DNA from: UBA1268 sp002694955
GTDB taxonomy: Bacteria > Planctomycetota > Planctomycetia > Pirellulales > UBA1268
Direction of reading: 5' to 3'
Assembly: GCA_028066355.1 (NCBI GenBank)
Contig: JALCBP010000006.1
Location: forward strand, 11,905 to 75,904
Length of the DNA: 64,000 bases
The stretch's first letter is position 1, and each line of letters starts with the position of its first letter. The position numbers and the translations under genes were made by a program. Below, piece after piece: positions 1 to 7,826 of this stretch. The notes beneath the pieces are model-generated. The model was not told where the DNA came from, made no database searches, and was given only the letters and a program-made list of their open reading frames with translations.

Positions 1-505
1 TATGAAAATACGAACCACCAAAGTAGGCATTGTCCCACACGTCTGGAGTTTGCCCGACTCCCCCACCCCCGTGTCGATACACCTCATCAAATCCGCGGTC
101 TTCAGGACGATAGGGGAAATTATCACCAAGATGCCATTTCCCGAACATTCCGGTGGTGTAACCATTGTCTTTGAGTAATTGGCCAAGGGTGACTTCGTTC
201 GCCCGAAGCATTGAGCGACCGTTTATGGTATGCCAAACTCCCGTTCGGTCAGTCCAATGTCCAGTCATTAATGCCGAGCGGGTAGGGGAGCAAGTTGGCG
301 CGACGTGGTAATCAGTCAAGCTTGTTGATTCCGATGCAAGTGCATCAATATTTGGGGTTTTAATTACTGGATTACCGGTGTGCCCAAGATCGCCATACCC
401 CTGATCATCAGCAATCACAATCACGATATTTGGTTGACTGGCATTTACATTTACCGCGCTGAGCAACGCACTGAACAACACTAAAGAAGGCAAAACCAAT
501 TTCAT
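1..505 (-). CDS. Type I sulfatase (arylsulfatase A family), N-terminal part; 3' end cut by the window
   Basis: The first 168 codons of a sulfatase are present and the rest lies outside the window. The protein starts with a hydrophobic signal peptide (MKLVLPSLVLFSALLSAV), so it is exported. The mature part opens with PNIVIVIADDQGYGDLG, which holds the metal-binding Asp pair of the family. The formylglycine signature follows as CSPTRSALMTG near residue 73; its Cys would be oxidised to formylglycine by a maturase encoded elsewhere. Downstream GKWHLGD matches the conserved Lys/His motif. The family hydrolyses sulfate esters, and planctomycetes carry many copies for sulfated algal polysaccharides. 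The substrate cannot be judged from this fragment. The family assignment is certain. Confidence 0.95.
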   Translation of the reverse strand, partial: MKLVLPSLVLFSALLSAVNVNASQPNIVIVIADDQGYGDLGHTGNPVIKTPNIDALASESTSLTDYHVAPTCSPTRSALMTGHWTDRTGVWHTINGRSMLRANEVTLGQLLKDNGYTTGMFGKWHLGDNFPYRPEDRGFDEVYRHGGGGVGQTPDVWDNAYFGGSYFH

Positions 506-751
506 GTCACCACCCCTTTTCAAATATCTGACGTGTAGGAAAATGTAGCTTAGCCGATTCACATAGAACTAAAAAGAACGCAGACACATCAAGATACGTG
601 CTTTTAGTCCCTCCCAAGAAAAAACTCTGCCCTAGCCCACCGTGTAACAGAGAAAAGGTATCCTAGGGAGATTCTTGAATGAATCCTGTGTATTTTTGCG
701 TCAACAAAAGATTACTACACCAATACCACCTAAGAATTACGAAATTCCTGT

Positions 752-2404
752 ATGAGCATTTATGTCTTTGGGCACCGAAACCCCGATACAGATGCAATCT
801 GTTCCGCAATTGCCTACGCCGACCTCCTCCGCCAAACAGGAAAACCGGATGCACTGGCTGCCTGCTGCGGACCACCCAATAAACGTACAGAATATGTTCT
901 CAAGACAGCGAACACTGCTCCCCCAAAAATAATTATGGATGTTCGTCCTGAGATGGAAGATGTCTGCCGGAAGGAAACCATCACCGCATCTTTTGGAGAC
1001 GCCTTTTTCGAAGCATATCGACGCATGCAGGAATGGGACCTTCGAGCTATTCCTGTTGTCGATACGGAAAGCCGAGTCAACGGGGTCCTGTCAGTTCTCG
1101 ATTTGATGGAACTCCTGTTCCGTGATGAAGGCGATCCAATTAAATCCCGAACAGTAACAACGAATCTAAAAAAAATCACAGAGGCCCTCGGTGGCTCCTT
1201 CCAGCATGAAGTTGATCCCCAACGAAGTGATGAACTTCTTGTCATGGTCGGAGCAATGAGTTCTGACGGCTTCACTGAAAGAATGCAAAAGTTTGACAAG
1301 GATCGTGTCCTTGTTGTCTGCGGAGACAGACCGACTATACAACTGCCTGCCATTGAACAAGGTGTTCGCGGGCTTGTGATAACCGGTGGCTTTGCTCTCA
1401 GCCCGGGACTCATTGAACTGGCTAGGGCACGCGGTGTCTCGGTTCTATTAAGCCCCTTTGATACCGTCAACACAACAACAAGAATACGTTCCTCCCAGTT
1501 CATTGACCCTGCCGTGAATCGTCAGGTGGTTACACTGCCAGCAAAGATGAGAGTATCGGAAGCACGTGCAATCGTTGAACGCTCAAAACAACCCGTCTTT
1601 CCGGTAGTAGGAGATGACGGACTGCTTGCTGGCATATCGTTTAAATCTGATGTCATCAATCCACCCCGGCCCAGGCTCGTCTTGGTTGACCACAACGAAC
1701 TTGCCCAAGCGGTTGCAGGAATTGAAGACGCAGATGTTCTCGAAGTTCTTGATCATCATCGACTGGGAGGTGGGCTAAAATCATCGCAACCAATTCGTTT
1801 CGTGAATGAGCCGGTAGGATCAACGTGCACGCTCGTTGCACGACAATATCGAGATTCGGGAATCGAGCCAGACCAATCTATTGCACTCTGCATGGCGTCT
1901 GGGATTATCTCTGACACTCTTTATTTACAGAGCCCAACGACCACTTCAGTTGATAGGGCAATGCTCGAATGGCTTAGGCAACGATGCCCCGTTGACCTCG
2001 ATCAATTCGCACGAACTTTTTTTGAAATTGGATCAGCACTCCGCACAAGCACGCCCGATGGTGTCGTTGAAGAGGATTGTAAAGAATTTACAGAGCGAGA
2101 CATCCGCTTCTCAATTTCGCAGATTGAGGAAACAGGATTTGATCTCTTCTGGGAAAGAAAAGATGAACTCCGAATCGCGTTGGTGGCCTACGCCAAGCAA
2201 CACGAACTCGATTTTTCAGCCCTTTTGATCACTGACGTGGTAAGCAACGGGTCACTGCTTCTGTTGTCAAAGGAGACTGAAGCTTGGGAAGAGATAAATT
2301 ACCCGCGAATCGACCGAGGACTTTATGCACTAAAGAACGTGGTCAGCCGTAAAAAGCAACTTCTGCCTCTGGTGACGCAACTTATCCAGAGTGCGGTGCT
2401 TTAA
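752..2404 (+). CDS. Manganese-dependent inorganic pyrophosphatase with regulatory CBS and DRTGG domains (family II)
   Basis: This 550-residue protein hydrolyses pyrophosphate in the cytoplasm. Its DHH-type N-lobe begins with the metal motif GHRNPDTDAICSA (His8, Asp12, Asp14). The lobe is interrupted by an insert: a first CBS repeat (about 70-125), a DRTGG-like domain (about 140-250) and a second CBS repeat (about 262-305). The catalytic fold resumes with VLVDHNE (313-315) and DHHRLGG (334-336), and the remaining 200 residues fit the DHHA2 domain. In CBS-PPases the insert binds adenine nucleotides and controls activity, with ATP or diadenosine polyphosphates activating and AMP or ADP inhibiting. 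The length matches the long CBS-DRTGG form better known from Clostridia. It is a single gene, convergent with the ExbB/ExbD operon and ending 24 bp from it. Confidence 0.93.
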   Translation: MSIYVFGHRNPDTDAICSAIAYADLLRQTGKPDALAACCGPPNKRTEYVLKTANTAPPKIIMDVRPEMEDVCRKETITASFGDAFFEAYRRMQEWDLRAIPVVDTESRVNGVLSVLDLMELLFRDEGDPIKSRTVTTNLKKITEALGGSFQHEVDPQRSDELLVMVGAMSSDGFTERMQKFDKDRVLVVCGDRPTIQLPAIEQGVRGLVITGGFALSPGLIELARARGVSVLLSPFDTVNTTTRIRSSQFIDPAVNRQVVTLPAKMRVSEARAIVERSKQPVFPVVGDDGLLAGISFKSDVINPPRPRLVLVDHNELAQAVAGIEDADVLEVLDHHRLGGGLKSSQPIRFVNEPVGSTCTLVARQYRDSGIEPDQSIALCMASGIISDTLYLQSPTTTSVDRAMLEWLRQRCPVDLDQFARTFFEIGSALRTSTPDGVVEEDCKEFTERDIRFSISQIEETGFDLFWERKDELRIALVAYAKQHELDFSALLITDVVSNGSLLLLSKETEAWEEINYPRIDRGLYALKNVVSRKKQLLPLVTQLIQSAVL

Positions 2405-2428
2405 ATACCATATATTTTTGCTGTTCGT

Positions 2429-3427
2429 CTACTGAGCAACCGACTTGCTACCTTCCGCCGATCCACCGATTGGAGCACCTTCCGGGAGTGGCCGACAAGC
2501 AGCAGAGACTCCGATGCGATGCAACTCCTCACGGACAGCACGATACTCTTCGAAACTATCTGGGTAGCACCAAAGCGTCACAGTCGTAGCAGGCGTAACA
2601 CCAGCCAAAATTGTGCGAAATCGAGATTGACGCGCAAGAGCCTCATCCAACGTCTCGCCAATGTCATACCGGGCTGGCTTCACAACCCACTCACGACTAC
2701 GAACAAATACCTGACCTGCACTTCGATTAATTTGCACTTCGATAACATAATCCAGTGCAAAGTCCTGAATTGGACCGACCGTCTCAATTCTCGCCTCCAT
2801 CGATGCTAAGGATCCGCCACTTTTACGCTGAGTGCGTGCCTTTGCTCTATCGAATAACTCTGTGAGCGGGATGTACGCAATACGCCCTGCAGCAAGGCGA
2901 AAATGTAATTCATCACCTGTGACTGTCCGGCCCACTGGCGTTGGATAGGCAAGGAGTTCCTTTGTTGTCTGTGGAGCATGGGCAATACCTTCAGCCTCAA
3001 GGTTACACTGTTCAATTTCGTCTTTGATCCGCTGGCTCTGAGCAGCCATCTCAACCTGCTTGGCTTTGTCTTTTTGTACTCTCTGTTTTTGATCTTCAAC
3101 TTCTCGTTTTGTTGCTGAAACAGCCGTCGCCAAATGAATTCTTGCATTTCCAGCATCTGCCACGGTGACAGCGAGTTGTCTCCCTTGTTCATCAAGATCA
3201 ACCAACTCGCTCTCGGACGCTACAACAGCATCCTCCAGACGGACAACTTCCATCATCAAATTCTCGAGATTCGGACTGTTGACCTCTTTTGGCTTTAACG
3301 AGATGCTCTGAACTCGGGCACCGATGACCATAACGAGAATAATGAGAATCCCAACAATATTAGTCACAATATCAAGGAATGAATCCTGACTCCCTGCATC
3401 AACACGGCTTCCACGTTGTCTCATCAT
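2429..3427 (-). CDS. ExbD-like inner membrane protein with coiled coil and a transmembrane Asp
   Basis: This 332-residue protein has one N-terminal membrane helix preceded by a short basic cytoplasmic tail. The helix starts SFLDIVTNIVGILIILVMV; Asp19 sits where ExbD, TolR and MotB carry their proton-accepting Asp. A coiled coil of about 80 residues follows (55-140). The C-terminal half contains GDELHFRLAAGRIAYIPL and VTLWCYPDSFEEYRAV, a pattern like the ExbD/TolR periplasmic domain. It is the last gene of a three-gene operon; its ATG overlaps the TGA of the gene before it by four bases, so translation is probably coupled. It likely forms an ion-driven complex with the ExbB-like protein at 5544-6845. 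The substrate or partner is unknown. The membrane topology and family link are well supported; the role is inference. Confidence 0.75.
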   Translation of the reverse strand: MMRQRGSRVDAGSQDSFLDIVTNIVGILIILVMVIGARVQSISLKPKEVNSPNLENLMMEVVRLEDAVVASESELVDLDEQGRQLAVTVADAGNARIHLATAVSATKREVEDQKQRVQKDKAKQVEMAAQSQRIKDEIEQCNLEAEGIAHAPQTTKELLAYPTPVGRTVTGDELHFRLAAGRIAYIPLTELFDRAKARTQRKSGGSLASMEARIETVGPIQDFALDYVIEVQINRSAGQVFVRSREWVVKPARYDIGETLDEALARQSRFRTILAGVTPATTVTLWCYPDSFEEYRAVREELHRIGVSAACRPLPEGAPIGGSAEGSKSVAQ

Positions 3428-5547
3428 AACTCCACATCCTGACTGGCTGCTGTTTCAAGAGATGCTGTACGACGAAAGCGCCGCTTCGTTGGTTGAGAAG
3501 GCGGCAGCCGTTTGACAGCATCGGAGGCCTGTTTCTGTCGGGTCTCAATACCGCTATCCGCTAGAAGCACCTGCACGTCTTCGCGTCGCTCACGCCCGTC
3601 TTCAGTCTCTGTGAGCACTAGCTCAGGCTTCCAATAAAGGCGGTCTCCAGCGAGCCCCCAACTGTCGACTCGACTACGAATCGCAAGAACAAGGGAATCG
3701 ATGGATTGAACCGTCAACCCTGTGAGTGGAATACGATAGACAACACGCCTGCCGCTATCGTCAAACAGCCGTAACTCATCAGCAGCACACTCAATCTGAA
3801 TTGGCCGAGTGATTGGGATATATCGCTGCGATGTTGCAAAACTTGCCCAGTCACTTCCTCTTGCCCCGGCAAGAGACCCGCCGGAACTGCTCTCACGCTC
3901 AGACGTCCCGTTTGCCATTTCAGATGAAGCTGGAGCTGATCCAACCTGAATTCCAACTGGCATTGGCATGCTGCCAGTAGATGAACTCGGAGAACCGCTG
4001 CCACTGCCACCCGCTGCTCCACCAGCCCCGTCAGCAAGTCCTTGACTCAATGAAGAGGATTGAGAAGAACCGTCGCTAACTCCACTATCACCCGAACCCT
4101 GCTGTTTGCCTGATGACCCAGGTTCGCTCTCACTAATCGACCCTGTGTCTGTTCCGTTGGGATAAACCCCCATAGACCCATTTGATGTACCATGCCCATC
4201 ATAGGAACCAGCGTCTGATGCCACCAGCTCACCACCCAAACCATTACCAAAATGTGATTGGTGTTCTTGAGCCCCAACTGCACCGCCAGGCTGTGCTACC
4301 CGCGAGCCACCGGTGAGACTACCCACCTCTGTATCCATACCGTTACCAAATCCAATCCCTGAATTACTACTACCACTTCCAAAGTGACTTCCACCACCAA
4401 ACTCACCGGCGTTTAAGGGACGCCCAACAAGCTTACCAGTTGAAGATTGCTGCCCCGTCTTACCAACACTTTCCTGGCCCGTGGGGCTGTTCCCACCGCG
4501 TAGCGAACCACCTTGCTTCTGCTGCCTTGACCAGTCCCAACGAGACTGATCCCCAAGAACAGACGGTCCACCCACAGCGACTGCACCACCTCGCACAGAA
4601 GAAGCCCGGTACTGCGTTGCGACTGGCTTCTTCCTTCGTACAGCAGAACGAGTTTGCGCCAACCATTGCAGACGTTCACGAGCCTCATTTATGGCCTGCA
4701 ATTCAACATCGCGTAACGCAAGGTCTTTTTCAGGAAAAGAGAGTCGCCAATCTTCCTCAATTAATTGATACCCAAAATCGCTACCCCAAGAAGCAATGGC
4801 GTCTCTCGCTGCATAGTAGGCCATCACACCAGATGGCCGAACGAGTAACAGCGGATAAGGCCGCAGACCAGGATCATTTTTCGAAATGGACTGTCTTGCC
4901 AGATACTCACGTGCAGCTCGCAAACCACTCGCCAACGGATTGCCCGGCCCCGATGGACCTTCAAAGTCATCTGGATTCAGCCGAATACCTTCGGGCTGCA
5001 GAAATACTCCATCCAGACAGCATTCGATAAAAAGAGGACGACGATGTGTTCCCGAAGATCCTTGGTACGGTATGACTGCATACGCCGGCGGATTCGAATC
5101 TCTTTCTTTCCTTGCTTCATCAAGACTTTCACGTGCCGAAGCCAACTCTGCCTCAAGTTCACGCATTTCATCACTCGTGGTCACTGCAACTAGTTTGGCA
5201 TCGAAAAGATCCTCTCTCACTTTCTGTAGAGCCTTAAGTTCCGCTGCCAAATTTCTTGAGTTATCTTCGATACCAGCTAGCTGAAGCCTCAGGGTCTCAA
5301 GTTCATCACTTGTCTTTGATCGCATCTCCTTTAACTGCTCAAGCCGCCATGAAAGACTATCTACTCTTCCTTGCAACTCTGCTTCCATTTGCATCGCCAG
5401 CTCGACTACTACTCTCTCGTCCTGCCGGCTGATGGAATTACCAAACAAGACCAATAAAACAAGCAGCGCACCCATCGTGCACAACAAAACTGCAAGAAAA
5501 GGGAAGAGCGAAATAGCTATGCCCTCTCGTGTACGCGATCTTCTCAT
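3424..5547 (-). CDS. Large ExbD-like membrane protein with Gly/Ser-rich linker; transmembrane Asp absent
   Basis: This 707-residue protein has an N-terminal membrane helix (about 10-36, IAISLFPFLAVLLCTMGALL) in the position of the ExbD helix, but without the acidic residue. A coiled coil covers roughly 44-160. A globular part (about 163-290) contains PLFIECCLDGVFL and YPLLLVRPSGVMAYYAARDA. A long Gly/Ser/Gln-rich stretch follows (about 330-560). The C-terminal domain repeats the earlier pattern with PIQIECAADELRLF and SLVLAIRSRVDSWG, so the ExbD-like outer module seems to occur twice. The gene is the middle member of the operon, overlapping both neighbours by four bases. It may form a hetero-oligomer with the Asp-containing protein encoded downstream. 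I know no characterised homologue. Confidence 0.7.
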   Translation of the reverse strand: MRRSRTREGIAISLFPFLAVLLCTMGALLVLLVLFGNSISRQDERVVVELAMQMEAELQGRVDSLSWRLEQLKEMRSKTSDELETLRLQLAGIEDNSRNLAAELKALQKVREDLFDAKLVAVTTSDEMRELEAELASARESLDEARKERDSNPPAYAVIPYQGSSGTHRRPLFIECCLDGVFLQPEGIRLNPDDFEGPSGPGNPLASGLRAAREYLARQSISKNDPGLRPYPLLLVRPSGVMAYYAARDAIASWGSDFGYQLIEEDWRLSFPEKDLALRDVELQAINEARERLQWLAQTRSAVRRKKPVATQYRASSVRGGAVAVGGPSVLGDQSRWDWSRQQKQGGSLRGGNSPTGQESVGKTGQQSSTGKLVGRPLNAGEFGGGSHFGSGSSNSGIGFGNGMDTEVGSLTGGSRVAQPGGAVGAQEHQSHFGNGLGGELVASDAGSYDGHGTSNGSMGVYPNGTDTGSISESEPGSSGKQQGSGDSGVSDGSSQSSSLSQGLADGAGGAAGGSGSGSPSSSTGSMPMPVGIQVGSAPASSEMANGTSERESSSGGSLAGARGSDWASFATSQRYIPITRPIQIECAADELRLFDDSGRRVVYRIPLTGLTVQSIDSLVLAIRSRVDSWGLAGDRLYWKPELVLTETEDGRERREDVQVLLADSGIETRQKQASDAVKRLPPSQPTKRRFRRTASLETAASQDVEL

Positions 5548-6845
5548 GCAACTTTCTCAACAGGGGTGCTATCCTGGGCCAGAACACCTGACTTGCCACT
5601 AGGCACCCCCGGGCTACGCGCCGCCAACAATTGCGTCGCCGCTGAGAGTGAAATAATCGCCTCCTCAAATCGGCCACTCGCCGTAACAGCATTCAGATTA
5701 CTCTCGAGCCTTTGCTCCATCGCCACTATTTCATTCAACATTGAAATCACTTTCTCAAGGGCTGCAGACTGGGCTGCGACAGCTACCTGCTGTTTGTCAA
5801 ATGCAATAGCAGCATCAGCCATTGTCTGTCCCGCTAGCTCCCAACGACCATCTCGCTCATGTGCTAGCTGACGATGTGCCTCGACTAGTGACTCCCTCCA
5901 CGAATCCAGAGTATCTTCCAGAGATTCGGACAGTGTTTCTCGAAGATGTTCACTTAGACCACCAAAGACATTTTCAAGGCTACTTGAGGCAACGCTTTGA
6001 AGTTCTTTCCATGACTGAGTCTGTGCCTCAATGAGTTGAGCCGAACTTCTTCCAACGGCATCTCCAAGTCGTGCCACAGCCAAAGCCGAACCATCTGCGA
6101 TTCCTTCAGTCTGAAAACGACCTGCAAGTGAATCCCATGCCTGCTCGTCAACCTGATCGAGCAACGATTGCTCCATTCGCTCAATCACAAACTGCGTGAA
6201 CATCAGTACCATCGACAATGCCAATGCAGTCGCTGTCGTGTCAAAAGCGGTACCCAGCCCAGCAACTACACCTGAAATATTTTCGAGTTCCGTCGGTGAT
6301 AGATTTGCTATCGCCACAGTTATTCCAATGACCGTCCCTAGGAAGCCCATGATCGGGATCGCCCAGACAATAAATCGAACGAGCCCATAGCTAGCATGAG
6401 CGCGAGCCCCATCCACGTCGGCAAGATATTTGAGATGATCCTCAAGATCATCAGCTTTTCCGGTCCGTGTAACAAAGTCGAGACCATCACCGAGTCTTTT
6501 CGGAAGATAACCCTGTTCACCATTCACATTTTCGAGAAGATACGTTCGCAGACTGATCGCCTCAGAAGGATGCTGACCGCCCGACATTACAGCGGGCAAA
6601 GCACACCTCGACAAACTATTTCTCTGGCGAATCGTACTCAACAGTTTCATCGCAAGACTGCTTAGACCTACACAGAACAATCCAACTTCTATGTACTCTA
6701 CCCAGTGTCCCGCAAGATATCGCACAACGTAGCTGTTGCTTATAACTCCACGCTGAATCAACGAAAAAAAGCAAAAGGCCAAACCAGTACCCCACAACAG
6801 GGGCGATCGAAGTAGAAGTTTCGATATCTTAGTCAGGAACGACAC
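5544..6845 (-). CDS. MotA/TolQ/ExbB-family proton channel protein with long C-terminal coiled coil
   Basis: This 433-residue protein has four predicted membrane helices, at about 15-32, 49-69, 153-181 and 195-222. The last two carry the family signature: FLGTVIGITVAIANL and AFDTTATALALSMVLMF, with Thr residues (171, 176, 203, 204) where ExbB and TolQ line the ion path. A cytoplasmic tail of about 200 residues (225-433) looks helical or coiled-coil, much longer than in ExbB. The start is GTG at 6845, chosen because a strong GGAGGT ribosome-binding site (complement of 6851-6856) lies six bases upstream. It is the first gene of the operon and overlaps the next by four bases. Proteins of this family form the pentameric stator of ion-driven motors (Ton, Tol, Mot, Zor, Gld). 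Confidence 0.85.
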   Translation of the reverse strand: MSFLTKISKLLLRSPLLWGTGLAFCFFSLIQRGVISNSYVVRYLAGHWVEYIEVGLFCVGLSSLAMKLLSTIRQRNSLSRCALPAVMSGGQHPSEAISLRTYLLENVNGEQGYLPKRLGDGLDFVTRTGKADDLEDHLKYLADVDGARAHASYGLVRFIVWAIPIMGFLGTVIGITVAIANLSPTELENISGVVAGLGTAFDTTATALALSMVLMFTQFVIERMEQSLLDQVDEQAWDSLAGRFQTEGIADGSALAVARLGDAVGRSSAQLIEAQTQSWKELQSVASSSLENVFGGLSEHLRETLSESLEDTLDSWRESLVEAHRQLAHERDGRWELAGQTMADAAIAFDKQQVAVAAQSAALEKVISMLNEIVAMEQRLESNLNAVTASGRFEEAIISLSAATQLLAARSPGVPSGKSGVLAQDSTPVEKVA

Positions 6846-7227
6846 TGGGCACCTCCGTGAACGGAATTATTCGATACGGTCTCTCTCACACAAGACGTGG
6901 AATTTGTTCCTTTATCGGAAATCTTTACCCACATGTTTGAATCCAAATATCCACTGCAGTCGTTTTTCCTGGCAGTGAGATCCGTGACCAAGAGAGCAGG
7001 GCAGGCTAGGGAAGCATGGGAGGGCAGGGAGACCACGGACTTCCCGACTGGAACAAGCTGGCACGGTGAATTTCGGGCTGTCGCAGAATGTATCCGCCCT
7101 GCAATACTCTATTTCTTAACTAAGTAGATCAACGACTCAAAAGCCCTCTTCGCTGCTTGAAGGATGTTTGCACACTCATCACTTTGAAAGCACAAGAGAC
7201 ACTCAAGCTCACCCGGAACCGCAAACC
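6846..7227. other. Intergenic region between divergent genes; nothing recognised beyond the operon RBS
   Basis: This 382-base stretch separates the ExbB-like operon (minus) from the small secreted protein gene (plus), so it should hold both promoters. I see the GGAGGT ribosome-binding site at 6851-6856 (minus). I find no convincing -35/-10 pair, no tRNA and no strong hairpin. A 76-codon open frame at 6897-7127 has no family features and is not called. Confidence 0.5.
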
Positions 7228-7605
7228 ATGAAATCACGAAAGTATTGTCTTCAAGTACTTGCTGGAGTGGCATTATTTATGTCACTTCCGATATCCAACG
7301 CTCTGGCGTCAGAAACTGAAGCACTGATCGTTTCGACGGTGCCGATTGATTCCGGACGACAAATGCTTCTCGTTATCAACACGGAAACAAACATCCTTGC
7401 CGTCTATCACATTGAAACTGGAAGTGGCGAAATTTCACTTCGCAGCACCCGCGCAATTGGATACGACCTCCAACTTGAGGACTTCAACGCTAAAGACCCG
7501 AAACCAGCCGCTATAAAAAAAATGCTGCGGATTGACTCATCTCCCAGCCTTCCAGCCAATAGGATCGAGATAATCCCACCTTCTACGACTCAATCCAGCA
7601 GGTAA
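7228..7605 (+). CDS. Small secreted protein of unknown function
   Basis: This 125-residue protein begins with a clear signal peptide (MKSRKYCLQVLAGVALFM, with cleavage probably after SNALA). The mature chain contains QMLLVINTETNILAVYHIE, which suggests one or two beta-strand blades, and a charged C-terminal part. I chose the ATG at 7228 rather than 7168 because it puts the signal peptide at the N-terminus. I do not recognise the family. The HTH/membrane-anchor gene follows on the same strand about 220 bases later, but no co-transcription can be argued from the sequence. Confidence 0.65.
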   Translation: MKSRKYCLQVLAGVALFMSLPISNALASETEALIVSTVPIDSGRQMLLVINTETNILAVYHIETGSGEISLRSTRAIGYDLQLEDFNAKDPKPAAIKKMLRIDSSPSLPANRIEIIPPSTTQSSR

Positions 7606-7826
7606 TAACCAGCTAAATTCCCCGCTGTTGTGGGGCTGTCCTCATACATCAGCCAGTAAAGTTCTGGCAAATTGCCATTTGATTTCGAAACTGCCCATCT
7701 ATACCGGTTGCAGTAACTGCACGGACTGGATCGGCCCGATCGGGCTGCGTAGACTTTCGTAGAGGGGATAGTCGAGTTCCAAGATAGCGGGAGCTAGTTT
7801 TTCGATTAAGTAAGGAAGACTGATTT

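Noticed and set aside
814..1503. Antisense open frame of 229 codons inside the pyrophosphatase gene
   Set aside because: It is the complement of a well-supported gene and shows no protein features.
3900..4560. Long Gly/Ser/Gln codon repeats as a DNA repeat element
   Set aside because: The repeats are imperfect at DNA level and stay in the reading frame of the 707-residue protein, so they are a protein linker.
2429..6845. Zorya-type antiphage system (ZorAB)
   Set aside because: The channel protein has a ZorA-like tail, but there is no ZorC or ZorD/ZorE-like gene, the outer proteins are ExbD-like and not OmpA-like, and the flanks are housekeeping genes.
6897..7127. Open frame of 76 codons in the gap upstream of the small secreted protein gene
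   Set aside because: It has no signal, domain or ribosome-binding site and a composition unlike neighbouring proteins.
7616..7640. CCCC/GGGG hairpin after the small secreted protein gene
   Set aside because: The four-pair stem has an eight-base loop and no T tract, too weak for a terminator.
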